Program-made: the position numbers and the translations under genes
NCBI GenBank assembly: GCA_050084515.1
Contig: CM114274.1
Location: forward strand, 8,990,001 to 9,054,000
From: Blasia pusilla
Taxonomy: Eukaryota > Marchantiophyta > Marchantiopsida > Blasiales
Reading direction: 5' to 3'
DNA: 64,000 bases
Shown: in pieces, positions 1-12,254 of the stretch
Numbering within the stretch: the first letter of the stretch is position 1
How the letters are laid out: every line of letters starts with the position of its first letter
The notes under the pieces: generated by a model
The model's database searches: none
What the model saw: only the letters and a program-made list of their open reading frames with translations
What the model was told of the DNA's origin: nothing

Positions 1-618
1 GAAACTCGGCGGTGCATTCTTCAACCCAAAGGGTAAGAATTTCCACTAGTACAAACAATCCTTGCCATGAGAGTTGACACCCCAAAATGTTGTCTTGGCC
101 TTGTCACTCTCCCGAATCGGAAATTGATGGTATCCGCTCAAGATCCAAAGTACATGAAAATCTTTGCCTGTCCCACCACATCAAAGATCTCTCAGTGTAG
201 GCATGGCATACCTATCCGCTTTGGTTTGCCGATTGATAGGACGGTAATCTCCACACATCCGCCTATCCGTAGAAGTTGCCATGCATATCCTTTTAGCGAG
301 CATGACGGTGGTGATGCATACTCTCCATGCGACAACTCCACTAATCCAGCCTCCAAAAGGTCCAACGCCCTACTCGAATCAAGTCCTCTCCATATCACTA
401 TATCGGTAGGGACGACGGAAGATTGGCGTATCACTAGCCAAATCAATCAGATACCGGGTCCAACCAGAGAACCCAACTCCTTCATGCTAAAGGCAAAACA
501 ACTCCTATAAGCACGTAGGAACTGTGTCAGCGCCGTTTCTCACCTCCCGTAAGCTTGGGCCCAAGTAATGGCTCCCAAGTCTCCTCCTTTGGCACACTAG
601 AGGGAGAGGACGATGCCA
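1..618 (-). pseudogene. Reverse transcriptase domain, copy 1 (partial)
   Basis: The minus strand encodes the N-terminal half of a Ty3/gypsy reverse transcriptase, cut by the window edge. Recognisable pieces are the region before the fingers, the AGLVELSHGEYAS-type segment and the MCGDYRPINR-like block, each closely matching the RT of the 50-51 kb copy. The catalytic D-D block lies outside the window. Several indels break the frame around 300 and 440. The predicted start corresponds to the ATG that opens the RT frame in the 51-kb copy, just after the methyltransferase tail. It would have made cDNA from the element RNA; it cannot now. Confidence 0.85.
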
Positions 619-639
619 TTGGTCGCTACGCATAACCCC

Positions 640-1830
640 TTCACAAGATGGTACACCCTTAGCTACACCATCATCTCGAGCAAATAACTCCTCCACCAAC
701 ATGAGCAACCAACTCCACATGCCCACCATTACATCCCATTTACTCCAAGGATGCAAAATACTACTCTCCTCGCCCAACCGATGCCTCTACCATCCCGGTA
801 GCCATCGAGCTCATTACAAGGGGTGGAAGACCCACGACATAGTCCGAAGTCGTATTTGCTCGCCATACCAAGACTCAAAATCCAAGTCAAACAATTCAGG
901 TCCATGGCCTGACCCAACACATGACGTCGTGAAGCCTCGAAATAGAAGCAACATTTGTCACACCAAAGAGCAAATCCCATCGCACGACGCTCTCTCATCG
1001 GCGTTAGGCTCCACCAATCGCCGCACATGAGAATCCCATACAAGCCCGGGACCACCTTCCTCGTAGGCATGTGACGCGGGAAAACTCACAAATGTGGGTA
1101 GTGCCATCCTAGGTCGGCCCACGGTTCACCACACGCCATGGGTGACCGATCAATAACCCTCACCACTTGAGAAAGTCGCCCAAGATCAAGATACTATCCT
1201 TTGAAGGCGAGGATCCCCGTTGCACCGCATCATATGCTCGACGTAGAACCTCCCTAGGCAACAAGTTTGTCCACCACAAGCGTGGACGATGTGCACATAA
1301 AGCCAACTTCATGCGCATCCAACAACACCGCTGGTCCAATCCAAGACCGCACCTCATGAACACTCGCCATCATCCGGTCCGAGTGTCACCCCAACAATGG
1401 AACATTCTCGAATGTAAGCTAGAGCACGTGCTCGATGAACTGAAGATGTCGTAACACCCTTAACATCTCCCAAAACAATCGAGACCTAGGGTCATGTAAT
1501 CCCTCACCACGACCAAAGACGTATGATCCCGACATGGCCATCCAAAGCAATCACCAAATCCACAGGACCAACCTCTCAAGGTCCCGCGCCCCAACAATGC
1601 AATTTGTGATGGTAAAGCACGCCTGGTACCCACGAATAGCTGATGGCGGCAACAACTCAGGGTATCTCCGCATCAACTGACCAATATGTCGAGATGAGAC
1701 TCTCTGGGCCGTCTCATCTCGCTCCACATACACGTATCTCCGCACAAGAATACCGGCTCGCAACATCTGCTGTGACCAAACCAGTGCTAATCCCACCAAA
1801 GAGATCTAACACACAAATACCCTCGGCGGA
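640..1830 (-). pseudogene. DNMT3-like C5-cytosine methyltransferase domain, copy 1
   Basis: The domain lies between protease and RT. Motif I (FGGISTG, near 1783-1800) binds the methyl donor. Motif IV with the catalytic cysteine reads G-W-P-C-R-D-H near 1520-1540, reached after a 1-nt frameshift, so the canonical Pro-Cys pair is kept here. The ENV motif (VI), the A-H-R-P-R-L-W-W-T-N-L block (VIII) and the C-terminal motif IX/X region (R-A-M-G-F, then R-R-H-V-L-G-Q-A-M-D-L-N) also appear, spread over three frames. Motif spacing is like DNMT3/DRM enzymes: VI is followed by an A-H-R-x-R/P block and there is no bromo-adjacent or chromo domain. The role of writing 5-methylcytosine is inferred from the family; this copy is dead. 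Confidence 0.85.
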
Positions 1831-2149
1831 TATCTTGCCATACAATGGGTGTAGTATCCAAAGGGGATAACCTAATCGACCAGAAGTAGGAGTCCGCCGG
1901 GGCCTCCTCTTCCTCGTGAGGTATAATGACCTCACACCAAGCCTCTGCACTAGGCGATTAGCCTCTGCCGTAGTGCACCGCCTGAACTCCAAAGTGGCAC
2001 ATCCAACGATGAGGAGATGCCTGCTGCAAAAATAGGGACCTCCTCTACCTCCTCATGCGCAGGAGAATCCATAGCATAAACATTACCCTCCAAAAAGTCT
2101 CCTGGCCAAGTGACTACTCCACTAAAACCAGCCACAGATGCTAACACTG

Positions 2150-3134
2150 TTGGGGAAGACCCTCCGGTCGAGCCCCAAAAATAAATCTCACAGAACTTGG
2201 CTCATACGTCCATCCCGGACTGCCAACTAGGTCTCAGAAGACGGCGTTTGTCTCGACCCAAGAATCCATCTGAAAACCCATCGGGTACAATACCGCTCCT
2301 CCAACTAGTACATCATACGACTCGGCTGATGTGACTACCGCAGATACTCCCAACCGGGAGCTATCAGTCGCATGATCTGGTCTCAACTGCATGTAAAACT
2401 TTTCCGTGTCATGAATTGAGACCTATCATTGGCTCCTCCAAGTGATGTTTGAATCTGGAATGGGCAAGGCTCAAGCTCTGACCTCCGAATACCCAAACCA
2501 ATACATGCCGCCTTTCCCAACATCAAAGGTTGGGCACCAGAGTCTAACAAGACTCTATCTGGTCTATACACTGTCTGTAGGACTCACCAATCGGAAGATC
2601 CCACCGGTTGTCCAACATACATACACCAGGTGTAAGCCTCTCACGATCAATGGTGGTCGGGCCTGGTAATGCATCCATCTTCGCCGCCGCCGCCGCCAAG
2701 TAGCACCGGTACTCAATGCTACTCGACATAGAGGGTTGCTCCACCGCAACACCCTCATCCACCTCAACACGTAGCAAGAAACACCCCATGGTCACACAAC
2801 GGGTCGCTAATCGAAATACAGGAGCTAAGTCAACTCCTAAAGCCATCCGCTCCGTGGCCGAAAACAATGGGGATCCCAACACCGAAGTTGCCATCCGAAA
2901 TCTTTGCATTGATGTCGCATCCGTGTCTACTACACACGATGTAGATGCCTCGGTCCCCCACTGCCGGCTCAATAGGTCGCGAGGAACCATGGATGGAGTC
3001 CTAAGCACCTCAGACAACAAGAATGACGGGAAGCCTAGCTCGCCTCCCGGCCTCACCCCTCTGTGGGTCCAACTCACAAGAGCACCACGTGGCTCGACGC
3101 CGAGTGGCTCCTCTCGTAAGTGGTGATGCCTCAA
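2150..3134 (-). pseudogene. Aspartic protease region and linker, copy 1
   Basis: The minus strand carries a retropepsin-like segment with the active-site context L-L-D-S-G-A-Q-P-L-M near 2540-2560 and the downstream E-S-Y-D-V-L-V-G-G block near 2320. The frame breaks at about 2560 and again before 2380. The protein upstream of the active site matches the 53-kb copy (phrases such as ALGVDLAPVFRLA). In the element this enzyme would cut the Gag-Pol precursor. A linker of about 100 residues separates it from the methyltransferase domain. Confidence 0.8.
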
Positions 3135-3139
3135 CTTTG

Positions 3140-4666
3140 TCAGGCCGCACTCGCCGGATAAGAGAGATCATCCCCTCCATAAGAGGTGGAAGCCCCTGCT
3201 CCCGAACCTGATCTATGCTGGATACCAGCCATAGTAGCCAACTTCTGCTCCAACTGCTCAATCCGGGCAGCCCTAGCTGACTCTGTCGTAGTGGTAGGGG
3301 TAGCCACCGTAGGCTCTCCAACCACCTGGTCCACCTCTACCACCCCTACCACCTCTACCACCTCGGCCTCTTGAGCTACTCCACCACGGCCACGGCCCGA
3401 TCTCAACGGATGGAGATCAAAGCAACGCTCTCGAGGATGACCTAGTCTCCCGCAATGATCACACTGAGTTGGGGCCGACTGAGGCCCATCCTCCAAAGTC
3501 CGTCTCCCATCCTCTTGGGGACAAAACTTCCTAACATGATCACCTCCACATGTCCAACATGATCATCCCTCTGCTGGGCAGCAAATGAAGGCAATGGTCT
3601 CTGCACAAATGTCCCTCTAGGACTTGACTCGAGGTCGCGTGTACCCCACGACTCCCACTACTACTACCACCACCACTACTACGAGATCGTGAGGTGGGCG
3701 GCTAAACCCAGAAGTAGTAGTTGTATCCCTACTGAATGCGGATGTCACCACTCTCTCCTTCACCATGTTAAGCTCAATCTTCTCAGATAAAGCAAACACA
3801 TGGGTCAATGTGGGTGAATCATCACTCATAAGAGTAGCATCACGTACCCTACGGCGCAAATCTCTATCCAAGATCCCGTATTAAAATGGATTTCTCGATC
3901 CTCGTCACACCCTGGGTAATCGAAATCAAGCGCCGATACGAGTGTATGCCTCACGAAGACTCTCACCAGTCTTTCGCTCAAAGTCCTGAAGATTCCTCAA
4001 CTTCTCCGTCTTCACTCCCTGATAGTTCTTCTTCAACCTCTTGAAGAACTCTGCAACCGGGCTGAACGATGGTGGGGCATTAATACCTCCACTAGTACCC
4101 CCACTAATACCTCCACTGGTTCCCCACTCCGGCTCGTACTCGTACCACTCAACGTCGGGCTGGCTGGCATAGTAGGAGCACTACTACCAATACCACCATG
4201 GGTGATAGACACATAGCCTGGAGACCAATATTGTCTCCACGCCTCAATCTCAGCAACATGGTCTTTCCTAAACTCATGGTAATCATCCATGGGTGGTCCT
4301 TCCAAGTGCTGAAACAACCCCTTCCAAGCCAAGAAGGGTGTAAACAACGCGTGCGTTCAACATCTGCATATCACACCACGTATCAAACTCCTGCATGAAG
4401 TCCTCCAACTCAATGGTACCCACTGCACCCGAGTATCATCGTGGGCCCTTCATGGCCCCATATCCATCGTCCATGTCCCAAATCAATGGAGCTGCAACAC
4501 TCGATAACAACATAGAAGACTCGGTGTTTGGAACACCCTGGTCCTCCTCTTTATCAACCGTCGGAAGTGGAAAAGGTAGCCGATACCTAAATCCACTCCG
4601 TGTGAAACCACCATCGTCCGCACCACGGTCCCCAACCAGACCACCCGATGACTGCGTGATGACCAA
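3140..4666 (-). pseudogene. Gag with CCHC zinc knuckle, copy 1
   Basis: The minus-strand frames at 4666-4436, 4347-4033, 3871-3617 and 3496-3140 are consecutive pieces of one Gag. The central part has the retrotransposon Gag features W-K-G-L-F-Q-H-L and W-R-Q-Y-W. The C-terminal part has one complete CCHC knuckle, C-D-H-C-G-R-L-G-H-P-R-E-R-C (near 3463-3420), followed by an RGRGG-rich stretch and a short coiled-coil-like segment (RIEQLEQKLATMAG). Gag would coat the RNA and build the particle. Tandem ACC/CCA-type runs near 3330-3370 and 3650-3690 make low-complexity Val/Gly tracts. No clean ATG start can be chosen because the 5' end is damaged. Confidence 0.8.
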
Positions 4667-4699
4667 CGCGATGCCGCACCACCACCAAATTACCCAAGT

Positions 4700-6156
4700 G
4701 ACGTCGATGTCGCTCTACTATTGTAGCTCTACTAGCTATGGGTGTAGGCAATCTAACCTCTCATCACTACAAGAAGCCTCCCACGGTCTACTGGTCATCA
4801 CTCCAGCCCCACTATCAAGAGCACACAGGAGTAACACTACTCCGAAATCAGCGTCAACCCTAACAATGGGCGCAAAGCAAAAGCACGATGGAGGGGATCG
4901 CATACGTGAAGTCCAACGACAACCCTCCAACCGCAAATGGAAATCAAGGTAACACAATCCACCAAACGTGGTGCCCCCTGAATCCACAAAACCCACCACA
5001 CAATTCTAACGCAATAGCTACTCCGCCGCGGGTCGATGACGTACTAGTCAAACTCGCAGCACCTGAAAATATCACCGTACTATGCGCTAGAGGTACATCA
5101 ACCAAAAACCTGAGATGCATAAAGTGCCTAACACATCTCCGAACAGCACCAAATGAGCTACAACGGTCAGTGCAGACACCGCATAGTTAAGAACTCAGCA
5201 GCTTAAGCGCCCTCCAGAATAGCCCAAAGATGGGTGACCGTTATGCAAAACTCAAATCCCAAATCCTGCAAAAATTGCCTCACGCCCAAGCAAGCAAGCT
5301 TGCTTGCTTGCTCCTTGCTCCTTGCTCCTTACTCCGCCTCTCACGCCCACTCGCCCCGAGCTACCACGAGTTGCCTCGAAGCCTCAAAGCCTCAAAGCCT
5401 CAAAGCCTCAAAACGCCGAGAAAATGCTCGAGACATGCCCCATTCGCCACGCTTCGCCATGGAGAGAGGTCCAACCAGGGCGCCTCCAACGGGATAGGCG
5501 TCTCCAACAATGAACAAGTCACCAACCAACCAGCCCCTCCGATCCGGCCCACCATAGCGGACCTTGAGCTAGTCCGCGAAATTTCGATCAGAAATTACTT
5601 CACAAATACGTGACCGAAATCAAATCTGTTTCAATCAGAATTCAATTGACCACCATAGCTATCTCCCCACAAAAACTCAGCTACAACCGAGCTCCGTACT
5701 CTGAGCTAAAAATCAGACAAACTTGCTGTCCATACACCTCTAGAACCGCAAATCCGACAGCGCTTCCGCCAAGTTTCATGCACGCAGAAATCCGCAACGC
5801 TCCACGCACTTGAGCAGATAGCTTCACATGAGATCACAATAAAAGTAGCAATAGGAACCTCTCACCCGATCTGGATGAACTTCAACAGAGCTTCCGCACT
5901 CCAAGCTCTCCACATCGTAAAAACGTCGAACACGAACAGAATCTTCAATGCTTGATAACTTCCAACTCCCTTGACGAAATCCGCGATCTCTGGTAGCGTT
6001 GGAAAGCTCTCAGCAAGGCGCTTCTTTCCCAACCAACCACGCACCTGATTCACACCTCCAACATAGGCAACAAGCCCCGAACATCCACGGCTGAGTACAC
6101 AATCAGCCCTAACCAGATCCTACTGATCTACAATCGAAGCTACCATCGATCTACTC
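4700..6156 (-). other. 5' untranslated leader of copy 1
   Basis: This is the long leader between primer-binding site and gag. It contains the palindrome at 5291-5314 built from CAAG/CTTG units, next to repeated CTTGCTC units, both shared with the leader at 55.67-55.71 kb. The stretch 5390-6052 is present here but absent from the other copy. I see no protein that can be supported. Confidence 0.6.
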
Positions 6157-6168
6157 CAGTTCTTTGAG
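6157..6168 (-). promoter_or_regulatory. Putative self-priming primer-binding site, copy 1
   Basis: The minus strand reads CTCAAAGAACTG immediately after the 5' repeat. It is complementary to CAGTTCTTTGAG at 6343-6332, the predicted 5' end of the transcript. The neighbouring bases differ from the 56-kb copy while these 12 match, as expected for a functional primer site of the Tf1/sushi type. No TGG-type tRNA site is seen here. Confidence 0.65.
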
Positions 6169-6536
6169 TGAAATGCGTGAAAGACCTACTGTCATAAAAC
6201 ACATTTACAATCACATACAATCGAGCCAAACCCACTCCACGATGGGAGAATCCAGGTCGAAGCTTGCGGGAAACACCATAGCCAAGAGCTCTACTCACTA
6301 CCAAGGCTAACTCCCAACGCAACAGGCTCAACTCAAAGAACTGACTGTTCTTTGAGTGCACTCCACCTTATATCCTCCAACCTAAGAGCGGGCCCTACTG
6401 GGAAAGTCACCCCCAACTGAGTAACCCCCAACCCTATGTATGGAACCGCATCTCTACCAATCCACTACGGTCCTACATAAGGAATGGCCTCTACTAGCAC
6501 ACCATACTCTACGACATAATCCGTATGGTCATGACA
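6169..6536 (-). repeat. 5' terminal repeat segment A1, copy 1
   Basis: This 368-bp segment has the same length as segment A1 at 55880-56247. On the minus strand it begins TGTCATGACC and ends ATTTCA. A TATA box (6367-6372) lies 30 nt upstream of the predicted transcript start at 6342-6343. The roughly 106-bp B segment present at the 3' end of the 47-kb copy is missing from its outer side. Confidence 0.85.
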
Positions 6537-7226
6537 CCAAAGATATGGATTTTATAGCGATGTGTATGCGCACAAGAGTTGTCACATCTTAGTTAGCTGA
6601 GTGGTAGAGTTCTACCGCATTGACGGCATAGAGGATCAGCGAGTTATTTGTGCATAACTTCGTCATGAGATGTCACATGAGGTTGGCAATAGGCCCGTTG
6701 CATTGGGAACATTGTCTTTGAAAATTTCCCTATTTTGGTCATTGTCAACCATATGACCTATTGACCAAGTCAACGGTCACTCAATAATATGTGCACGCAA
6801 GTAACCGTTTGGAGGTTGTTTTGGGGGGAAGAGCCTTTTGGCTCTTTGAAAGGCTATAAGAGAGGAAGAAGACGGCTTTCCCAAGCCATCTTTCTCATCT
6901 TGAGCCTTAATTTATAGCACCCCTCTTGCACGTGTGTGTAGGAACTAGGATGCTAGTATCTGGATTCCCTCATAGCAGAGGATGGATGTGGCTAGATATG
7001 CCAATGTAGATTCAGGATTGGAGTTTTAGGCCATGTGAGCCATTTTTACTCCTTTTTTACTCTAATTTTCTCTCATGTGGGTGCGGTTGTGTGGTGTGGA
7101 TGTATATGCCCTAGTGTATTACGTTTATGAGTGAATCGACATATGTGTTGGGAAGATCAGTGATGTGTGGTGTGCAAATGTGATCAGCAATATAGATTGT
7201 GTAGCGATGTGCATGCTCACAACATC
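6537..7226. repeat. LTR-like repeat with a partial tandem end
   Basis: The block abuts copy 1. About 40 bp at 6537-6577 resemble about 39 bp at 7186-7224 (shared core TAGCGATGTG then ATGC), so a piece of one end of this repeat precedes a full unit. The full unit begins TGTCAC near 6579 and ends CACAACA at 7224, LTR-like TG...CA ends. A TATA-like GGCTATAAGAG lies near 6851. A C-rich run follows at 7225-7231. No coding region of a matching element is visible on either side. Confidence 0.5.
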
Positions 7227-7236
7227 CCCCTAAGCC

Positions 7237-10140
7237 TCATAAACCCATGAAAAAATTAACAGTCCAAATTCTCATCTAGAGGCTGAATAAAAAATGTAAA
7301 GCCAAAAAATTGTTCTTGTTTTTGTGATTAACTTATGGTGCATATCTCTAAAAGTATGAACCATTCAAGCTCATGGCTTTCTAACAAGGGACAAGATCCA
7401 AATTTTCATTTCAATTCAAGGGTAAAAACAAATTTTGTCATATGGAAATTGGCATATTTCCTTGTGACAACATTTGTTTCCAACTCATATCTCCATGTAG
7501 GTATCTTTTCTTTAGCCTTACGGAGAGATTTTTCCAAATGTATGTGTGTTCAATTTTTTGGGTCTTCATCTTAATATATGTTATTATATTATATTATATT
7601 ATAGATTGACATGTGGCGGTAAGGAGTTTCCACCACCCTTGAAACTGTCAACTAAAAACCTTCCTTTTTGAGAATTTCTCCCTACCTTGCTTCTATTGAC
7701 TAGAAAAATGGAATTTTTCCCTACTTTGCCAATTTTTTTCGGGCAGGAATTAAAATACCCTTAGGTTGGACATATTGAGTTCTTGTCTTTTTCTTGAATG
7801 GCATTCCCTAGAAAACATCTTAGCACTTTCCCAATTATTTTTACTTGAGAATCTATCCCTGATAATCATTTTATATATAATCTTTAAAACATAAAATAGT
7901 AATCTTAATATTCACCACTTTGAGGATGTCTTTCCAACCCTCAATGTATACGCTAAATTAAACTAATTTCATTAAGGAGGTATAAATATTCTAGTAGAAT
8001 TTCCATCTTTCAAGGAGACAATTCATCACACTATTGGCATGCATTGAGGTTTATACTAGACTATTTGTCATTTTTTTTCTCAATATGTTGACCAAAAAGA
8101 ACGTAAAGAAAGTTTGAGAATCTTACATAGTAGTGGAAGAAAGTTTTCAGGATTAAAAGAATATAAGAAAATTGGGTTTTCCAAAACTTTTAGGGTGATG
8201 AAGTTTGAGATGGTTTGGTTGGAAACATGACAATTTTAATAATTTAGATCGTTATAAGAAAATTAGTATGGTTGCACACCAACAAAGTCTATGTCCACAA
8301 ACTTATGTCTGTCTTAGGGATAAACAAGTCCGTGCACGCCCGACCGCCCACATTCTTGCACCGCACGACATCCCCTCCCTCCCAAGGCTTGCATCCTTAA
8401 GCCTCCTACGACCTCAGGGTGCACCGGGGACCTCCTTTTCTTTTTCTTTCTATCTTTCTTTTTATGTCTTCCTAGCCCACATCTTGCCCACAAGCCAAAT
8501 GCAGGCCAGATGTGGATGGAGCAGAGGCTACATGTGGGCAGGGATTATAGTAGGGACATGGGGCACGGTGTAGGAACAAAATCGAGATGGCATGTTCAAA
8601 CTTGTCTGGACAAGTCCAAACGTTTCCATGCCTTGAAAATGAGAATCTATGGTTTACTTTAGAAATCTTTGGACTAACATGCTAATTTAAGACACCCAAA
8701 ATTTTTCATTTTATGATATTTAAATTTGAATCCAAATCCATCAAGAGAAATACTTGATACTTAATTATTTTTCTTCAACAAGAGGTAAAACTCCATGATG
8801 TAAAAATATTACAGGGAAGCCCTCAATTGATCATCACCTATCCCCTTGTTTGGATCATCCCTAAAAACGTACAAAAAAATTCGACGATAGTAAATTGGAA
8901 AAAAAAAAATTCATCATCGTGTCCATGTCGAGAAAGACTTATCCATTACCATGCAACCTTGCTCAAAGAGTGGAGTGTAATACAACACGATATTTGAGAC
9001 GTAAGGGGTAAGGTTGGGGCTAAGTGGGGTGTTGACCTTGCCTACGTTAATCCACACATCTCTTGGTAGAATATGGAATCTAAAACGTAAAGTCTTTCAT
9101 ATGTTGTCTGGAGATTATTTTATATTATTTTATTTGTGATCTAGTTTAATATGTTTAAAACTTATCCTAAGTGGAATTCTTATTTTGAATACTTCTTTTC
9201 AACTTGGAGGATATTATGTGAAATGCCAACATATAAGCTCAAGAAAGAGGACAAGAAATTATTTCCTTAAGGTTCCTAGATATTCCTTGCATTCTCAATA
9301 ATGAGAAAATTTGGATAAGGATAATCAACACTCTATATACATACATATGTTAAATTAAAACTTAAATTTTTTAATAATTTGGTGATTCAAATTTTATTGA
9401 ATAATATCCATGAATTTCCAAAAGGAATAGTATTCTATAAGAAAATACAAAGATAACATAACACATCTTGTATATAATGGTATATAGCTTGAATAACATT
9501 ACTAGATTATTATTGAAAGCAATAATTTGTAATTTATATAACTCCCATGCAATATCTTACATTACCATTAATTTGGAATGATTCAAGGAGTTATTTTAAG
9601 ATTTCCTATCTATCTAAGGTACTAATTGATTTAATTCAAATTTAGTAATATTACTTGATTTTATGTTCTTGACCAAACCTTTCTTTCCAATTTCTTGTCT
9701 CAAGTGTTAAACATAATAAATTAAGGATATTTGAGCCATGCAATTTTTTTAGTTTTTTGCAGTTTATTTTAAGATAATTGATAGAATTTTTCATATAATA
9801 ATAATTATCATCATCATTTAAGATGATAATTATTATAAGTATGAATTGATATTTTCATATTTATCATCAAATCTGAAAATTAGGTACTATATCGGTAGAA
9901 CTCAAAGATAGTGTGTTGAGATAGATCATTTCATACTTCTCATAATATGATAATAAATCAAAAACTTTATTGAAACTTCAAATTAGGTATCATTTTTTTT
10001 TTCTGATTTCCTATAGAGTTTTTATCCGGTAACTTAAGATGTTTTACTAGGTAGACTACACTCTAGCACGTCAAAGAATACATTCAAGGCACGTTTTCTT
10101 TTGTGATGAAGGCAATGAGGAAAGAAAACACATCATTGCC
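7237..10140. other. AT-rich intergenic DNA, no gene seen
   Basis: Both strands lack any long or recognisable reading frame. A short imperfect inverted repeat of AT-rich trinucleotides lies at about 9796-9840. A motif containing GACATGTGGCGG near 7608 reappears inverted near 12463. Confidence 0.7.
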
Positions 10141-10160
10141 TATGTCATACATGAATAGTT

Positions 10161-10184
10161 CACGTGAATCTATGTCTATATAAG
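10161..10184 (+). promoter_or_regulatory. Predicted chitinase promoter: G-box and TATA box
   Basis: A CACGTG G-box at 10161-10166 sits inside the palindrome TTCACGTGAA. It is followed by TATATAAG at 10177-10184, a good plant TATA box. The predicted transcript start near 10210 leaves a 5' UTR of about 280 nt before the chosen ATG, so a small 5' UTR intron is possible. G-boxes are bound by bZIP/bHLH factors in stress and light responses; the link to this gene is inferred. Confidence 0.5.
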
Positions 10185-10488
10185 GTGCCCTTTGAAAGTC
10201 ACCAAGGCACATAGTTTTGCGTGTTTGATATTATGCAACAGTCTTGGCAATCTGATGTGTTGTGCTTTGCTTCGCACTTCGTGCTTATTAGTGAACCAAG
10301 TAGGAAGGCAAATATCAATTCTTATTGAGAAGTTTTCTTAGGTTGATTGGTTTAATTTTAGTTGATGCTATACTATTAGCTTAGAAGTTAGAACCCTAAT
10401 TCTTGGATACATTTGAGAAGTGGGAGTTGAAACATATACAAAGATAGTGATGGTGAAGACGTGGATTATTTCACAAGTGGACCACAAA

Positions 10489-11770
10489 ATGGCAATATTT
10501 TTTTCATTGATAGTTGTATCGGTTTTCTTCCATGGAACGAGTTTAGCATCCTATCAGTGTGGAAGCCAAGCTGGAGATGTTGTTTGCGCCAATGATCTTT
10601 GTTGTAGTCAATATGGGTTTTGCGGCACCACGGATGCCTATTGTGGTGATGGTTGCCAAAGTCAATGCTCAAGTTCAACTTCAACTTCAACTCCAACTTC
10701 TTCATGTGGAAGCTTAAACGACATTGTATCTGCTGATCTCTTCGATAGTCTTTTCCCAACTCGTAACTCCTTCTATACATATGATGCATTTATTAATGCA
10801 GCCACTAGCTTCCCTTCTTTTGCATCTTCAAGTGATTGCTCAACTCAAAAACGAGAAGTTGCAGCTTTCTTTGGTGAGATATCTCATGAAACAAGTGGTG
10901 AGTTGCAAGGATTTCACACAAAACTTTTCTATGATACTTTTTTTAGGGCATGTGGGTTATCATAACATACATGATCATATTTATTTCTGTTTAGCACTTC
11001 TATTTTTTATTAAATATTCTAATTCAAATTGTTACTTTGCTTGCACTTCAGGTCTATACTATATAAATGAAATTGATACGTCCATTTATTGCCAAGCAAG
11101 TTCAGAGTATCCTTGCGCAACTGGTCAAGAGTATTATGGTCGTGGACCTTTGCAAATTACTTGGTATGCAAATATACTTTAAGTACTAAATGATATTTCT
11201 AAGATTAATGTAAGTTTCATGCTTTGAATATCAAATCTTAAGTATCATTTGAATATTGATATTCTTAGGAACTCATTTGAATGTTTATAAATAGTTTTTA
11301 GAGTTTTTTTAAATACTCTATTTTTATAAATTTTAAATTCTATATCTAGATTAAAATTCCAACTAAGAAGTGATCTTGAATCTTGAGTGCTTTAAATATT
11401 GCGTAGGAATTTCAACTATGGACCGGCTGGTGATGCCATTGGCCAAGATCTTCTCGATAATCCAAGTCTTGTGGCACAAGATCCGACCATCTCTTTTGAA
11501 ACGGCTTTGTGGTTTTGGACAACTGCTCAATCTCCAAAACCTTCTTGTCATGATGTGATGATTGATGCTTGGACTCCTACATCCACTGACACTTCTTTGG
11601 GGAGAGGGCCAGGATATGGCATGACCATCATTATAATCAATGGTGGAGAGTGTAATGGAGGAAATCCAAGCTCAGTGGCAGATCGTGTGAGTCGATATGA
11701 GGCCTTCTGTAATAGTTTTGGTGTGGATCCAGGTGAGTATGTTAGTTGTTCAAATACGGTTCCCTACTAA
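10489..11770 (+). CDS. GH19 chitinase with N-terminal hevein (chitin-binding) domain, three exons
   Basis: The exons are 10489-10897, 11052-11163 and 11407-11770 (885 nt, 294 residues), all joined at GT-AG sites in frame. Residues 1-20 are a signal peptide (hydrophobic core [12 protein letters not shown]). Residues 22-60 are a hevein domain with all eight cysteines. A Ser/Thr/Pro linker follows, then a compact GH19 domain. The first catalytic Glu is E134 in the H-E-T-S motif. E143 in Y-I-N-E lies nine residues on, the short spacing of class IV chitinases. Y-Y-G-R-G-P-L-Q and W-N-F-N-Y-G-P-A-G follow. The enzyme would be secreted and hydrolyse fungal or insect chitin. The class IV cysteine before Y-I-N-E is Leu here. 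ATGs at 10420 and 10450 are also in frame, but only the 10489 start puts the signal peptide at the N-terminus. Confidence 0.92.
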
Positions 11771-12254
11771 ATATCAATAGAGTATATCAAAAGCCACATC
11801 TTAGGAAACGATGGAGAAAATTTTAACTCAATTTCAATCCATACACTCATAAGTGTGTGTGAGGCCTTTTCCTATCATCTTGATGTAAATCAAATTATAA
11901 TGTTATAGTTCAAACATAGTGTTCTACTAGGCGCTAATATAGTGCGTAAGGTATATAAATATTATGATTAAGAAAATTTGATCGTGCTAGCTAGTTGCTA
12001 TGAGTAATTCCTATCTAAGCTATCTTTAGATAGTAGTCATTATTGATGCTATATGATTATCAAATAATCCATGTTTGTGGCCTAATTATCATTTAATTTT
12101 TATGTGCATTGGAGTTATCTTCTCCTTGTGCAAAATCTTTCACTTCTTAAAACTTCAAAGTGAATAGTTATTATCACGACTTTTTTAACTTTTCAATCTT
12201 ACTTTATTGATATCACCGTAGAGGATATGGAACTAGTGTTAGTGTTAATATTTA

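Larger units (their letters stand above)
1..6536 (-). mobile_element. Ty3/gypsy-type retrotransposon with methyltransferase, copy 1 (5' part; runs off the window)
   Basis: Reading on the minus strand from 6536 downward, the order is 5' repeat, leader, gag, protease, a DNMT3-like methyltransferase and reverse transcriptase; RNase H, integrase and the 3' repeat would lie beyond position 1. It is closely related to the copy at 47142-56247 along its length, including the leader and terminal repeat. Every coding domain is broken by several frameshifts, so this is a dead copy. It also has about 660 bp of leader/gag-upstream DNA (roughly 5390-6052) that the 56-kb copy lacks. Its outer edge at 6536 falls at exactly the same repeat position as in that copy, next to unrelated flanking DNA. 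Confidence 0.9.

Noticed and set aside
67-510. Plus-strand frames across 1-5600 and 47000-62000
   Set aside because: They are antisense shadows of the minus-strand retrotransposon proteins.
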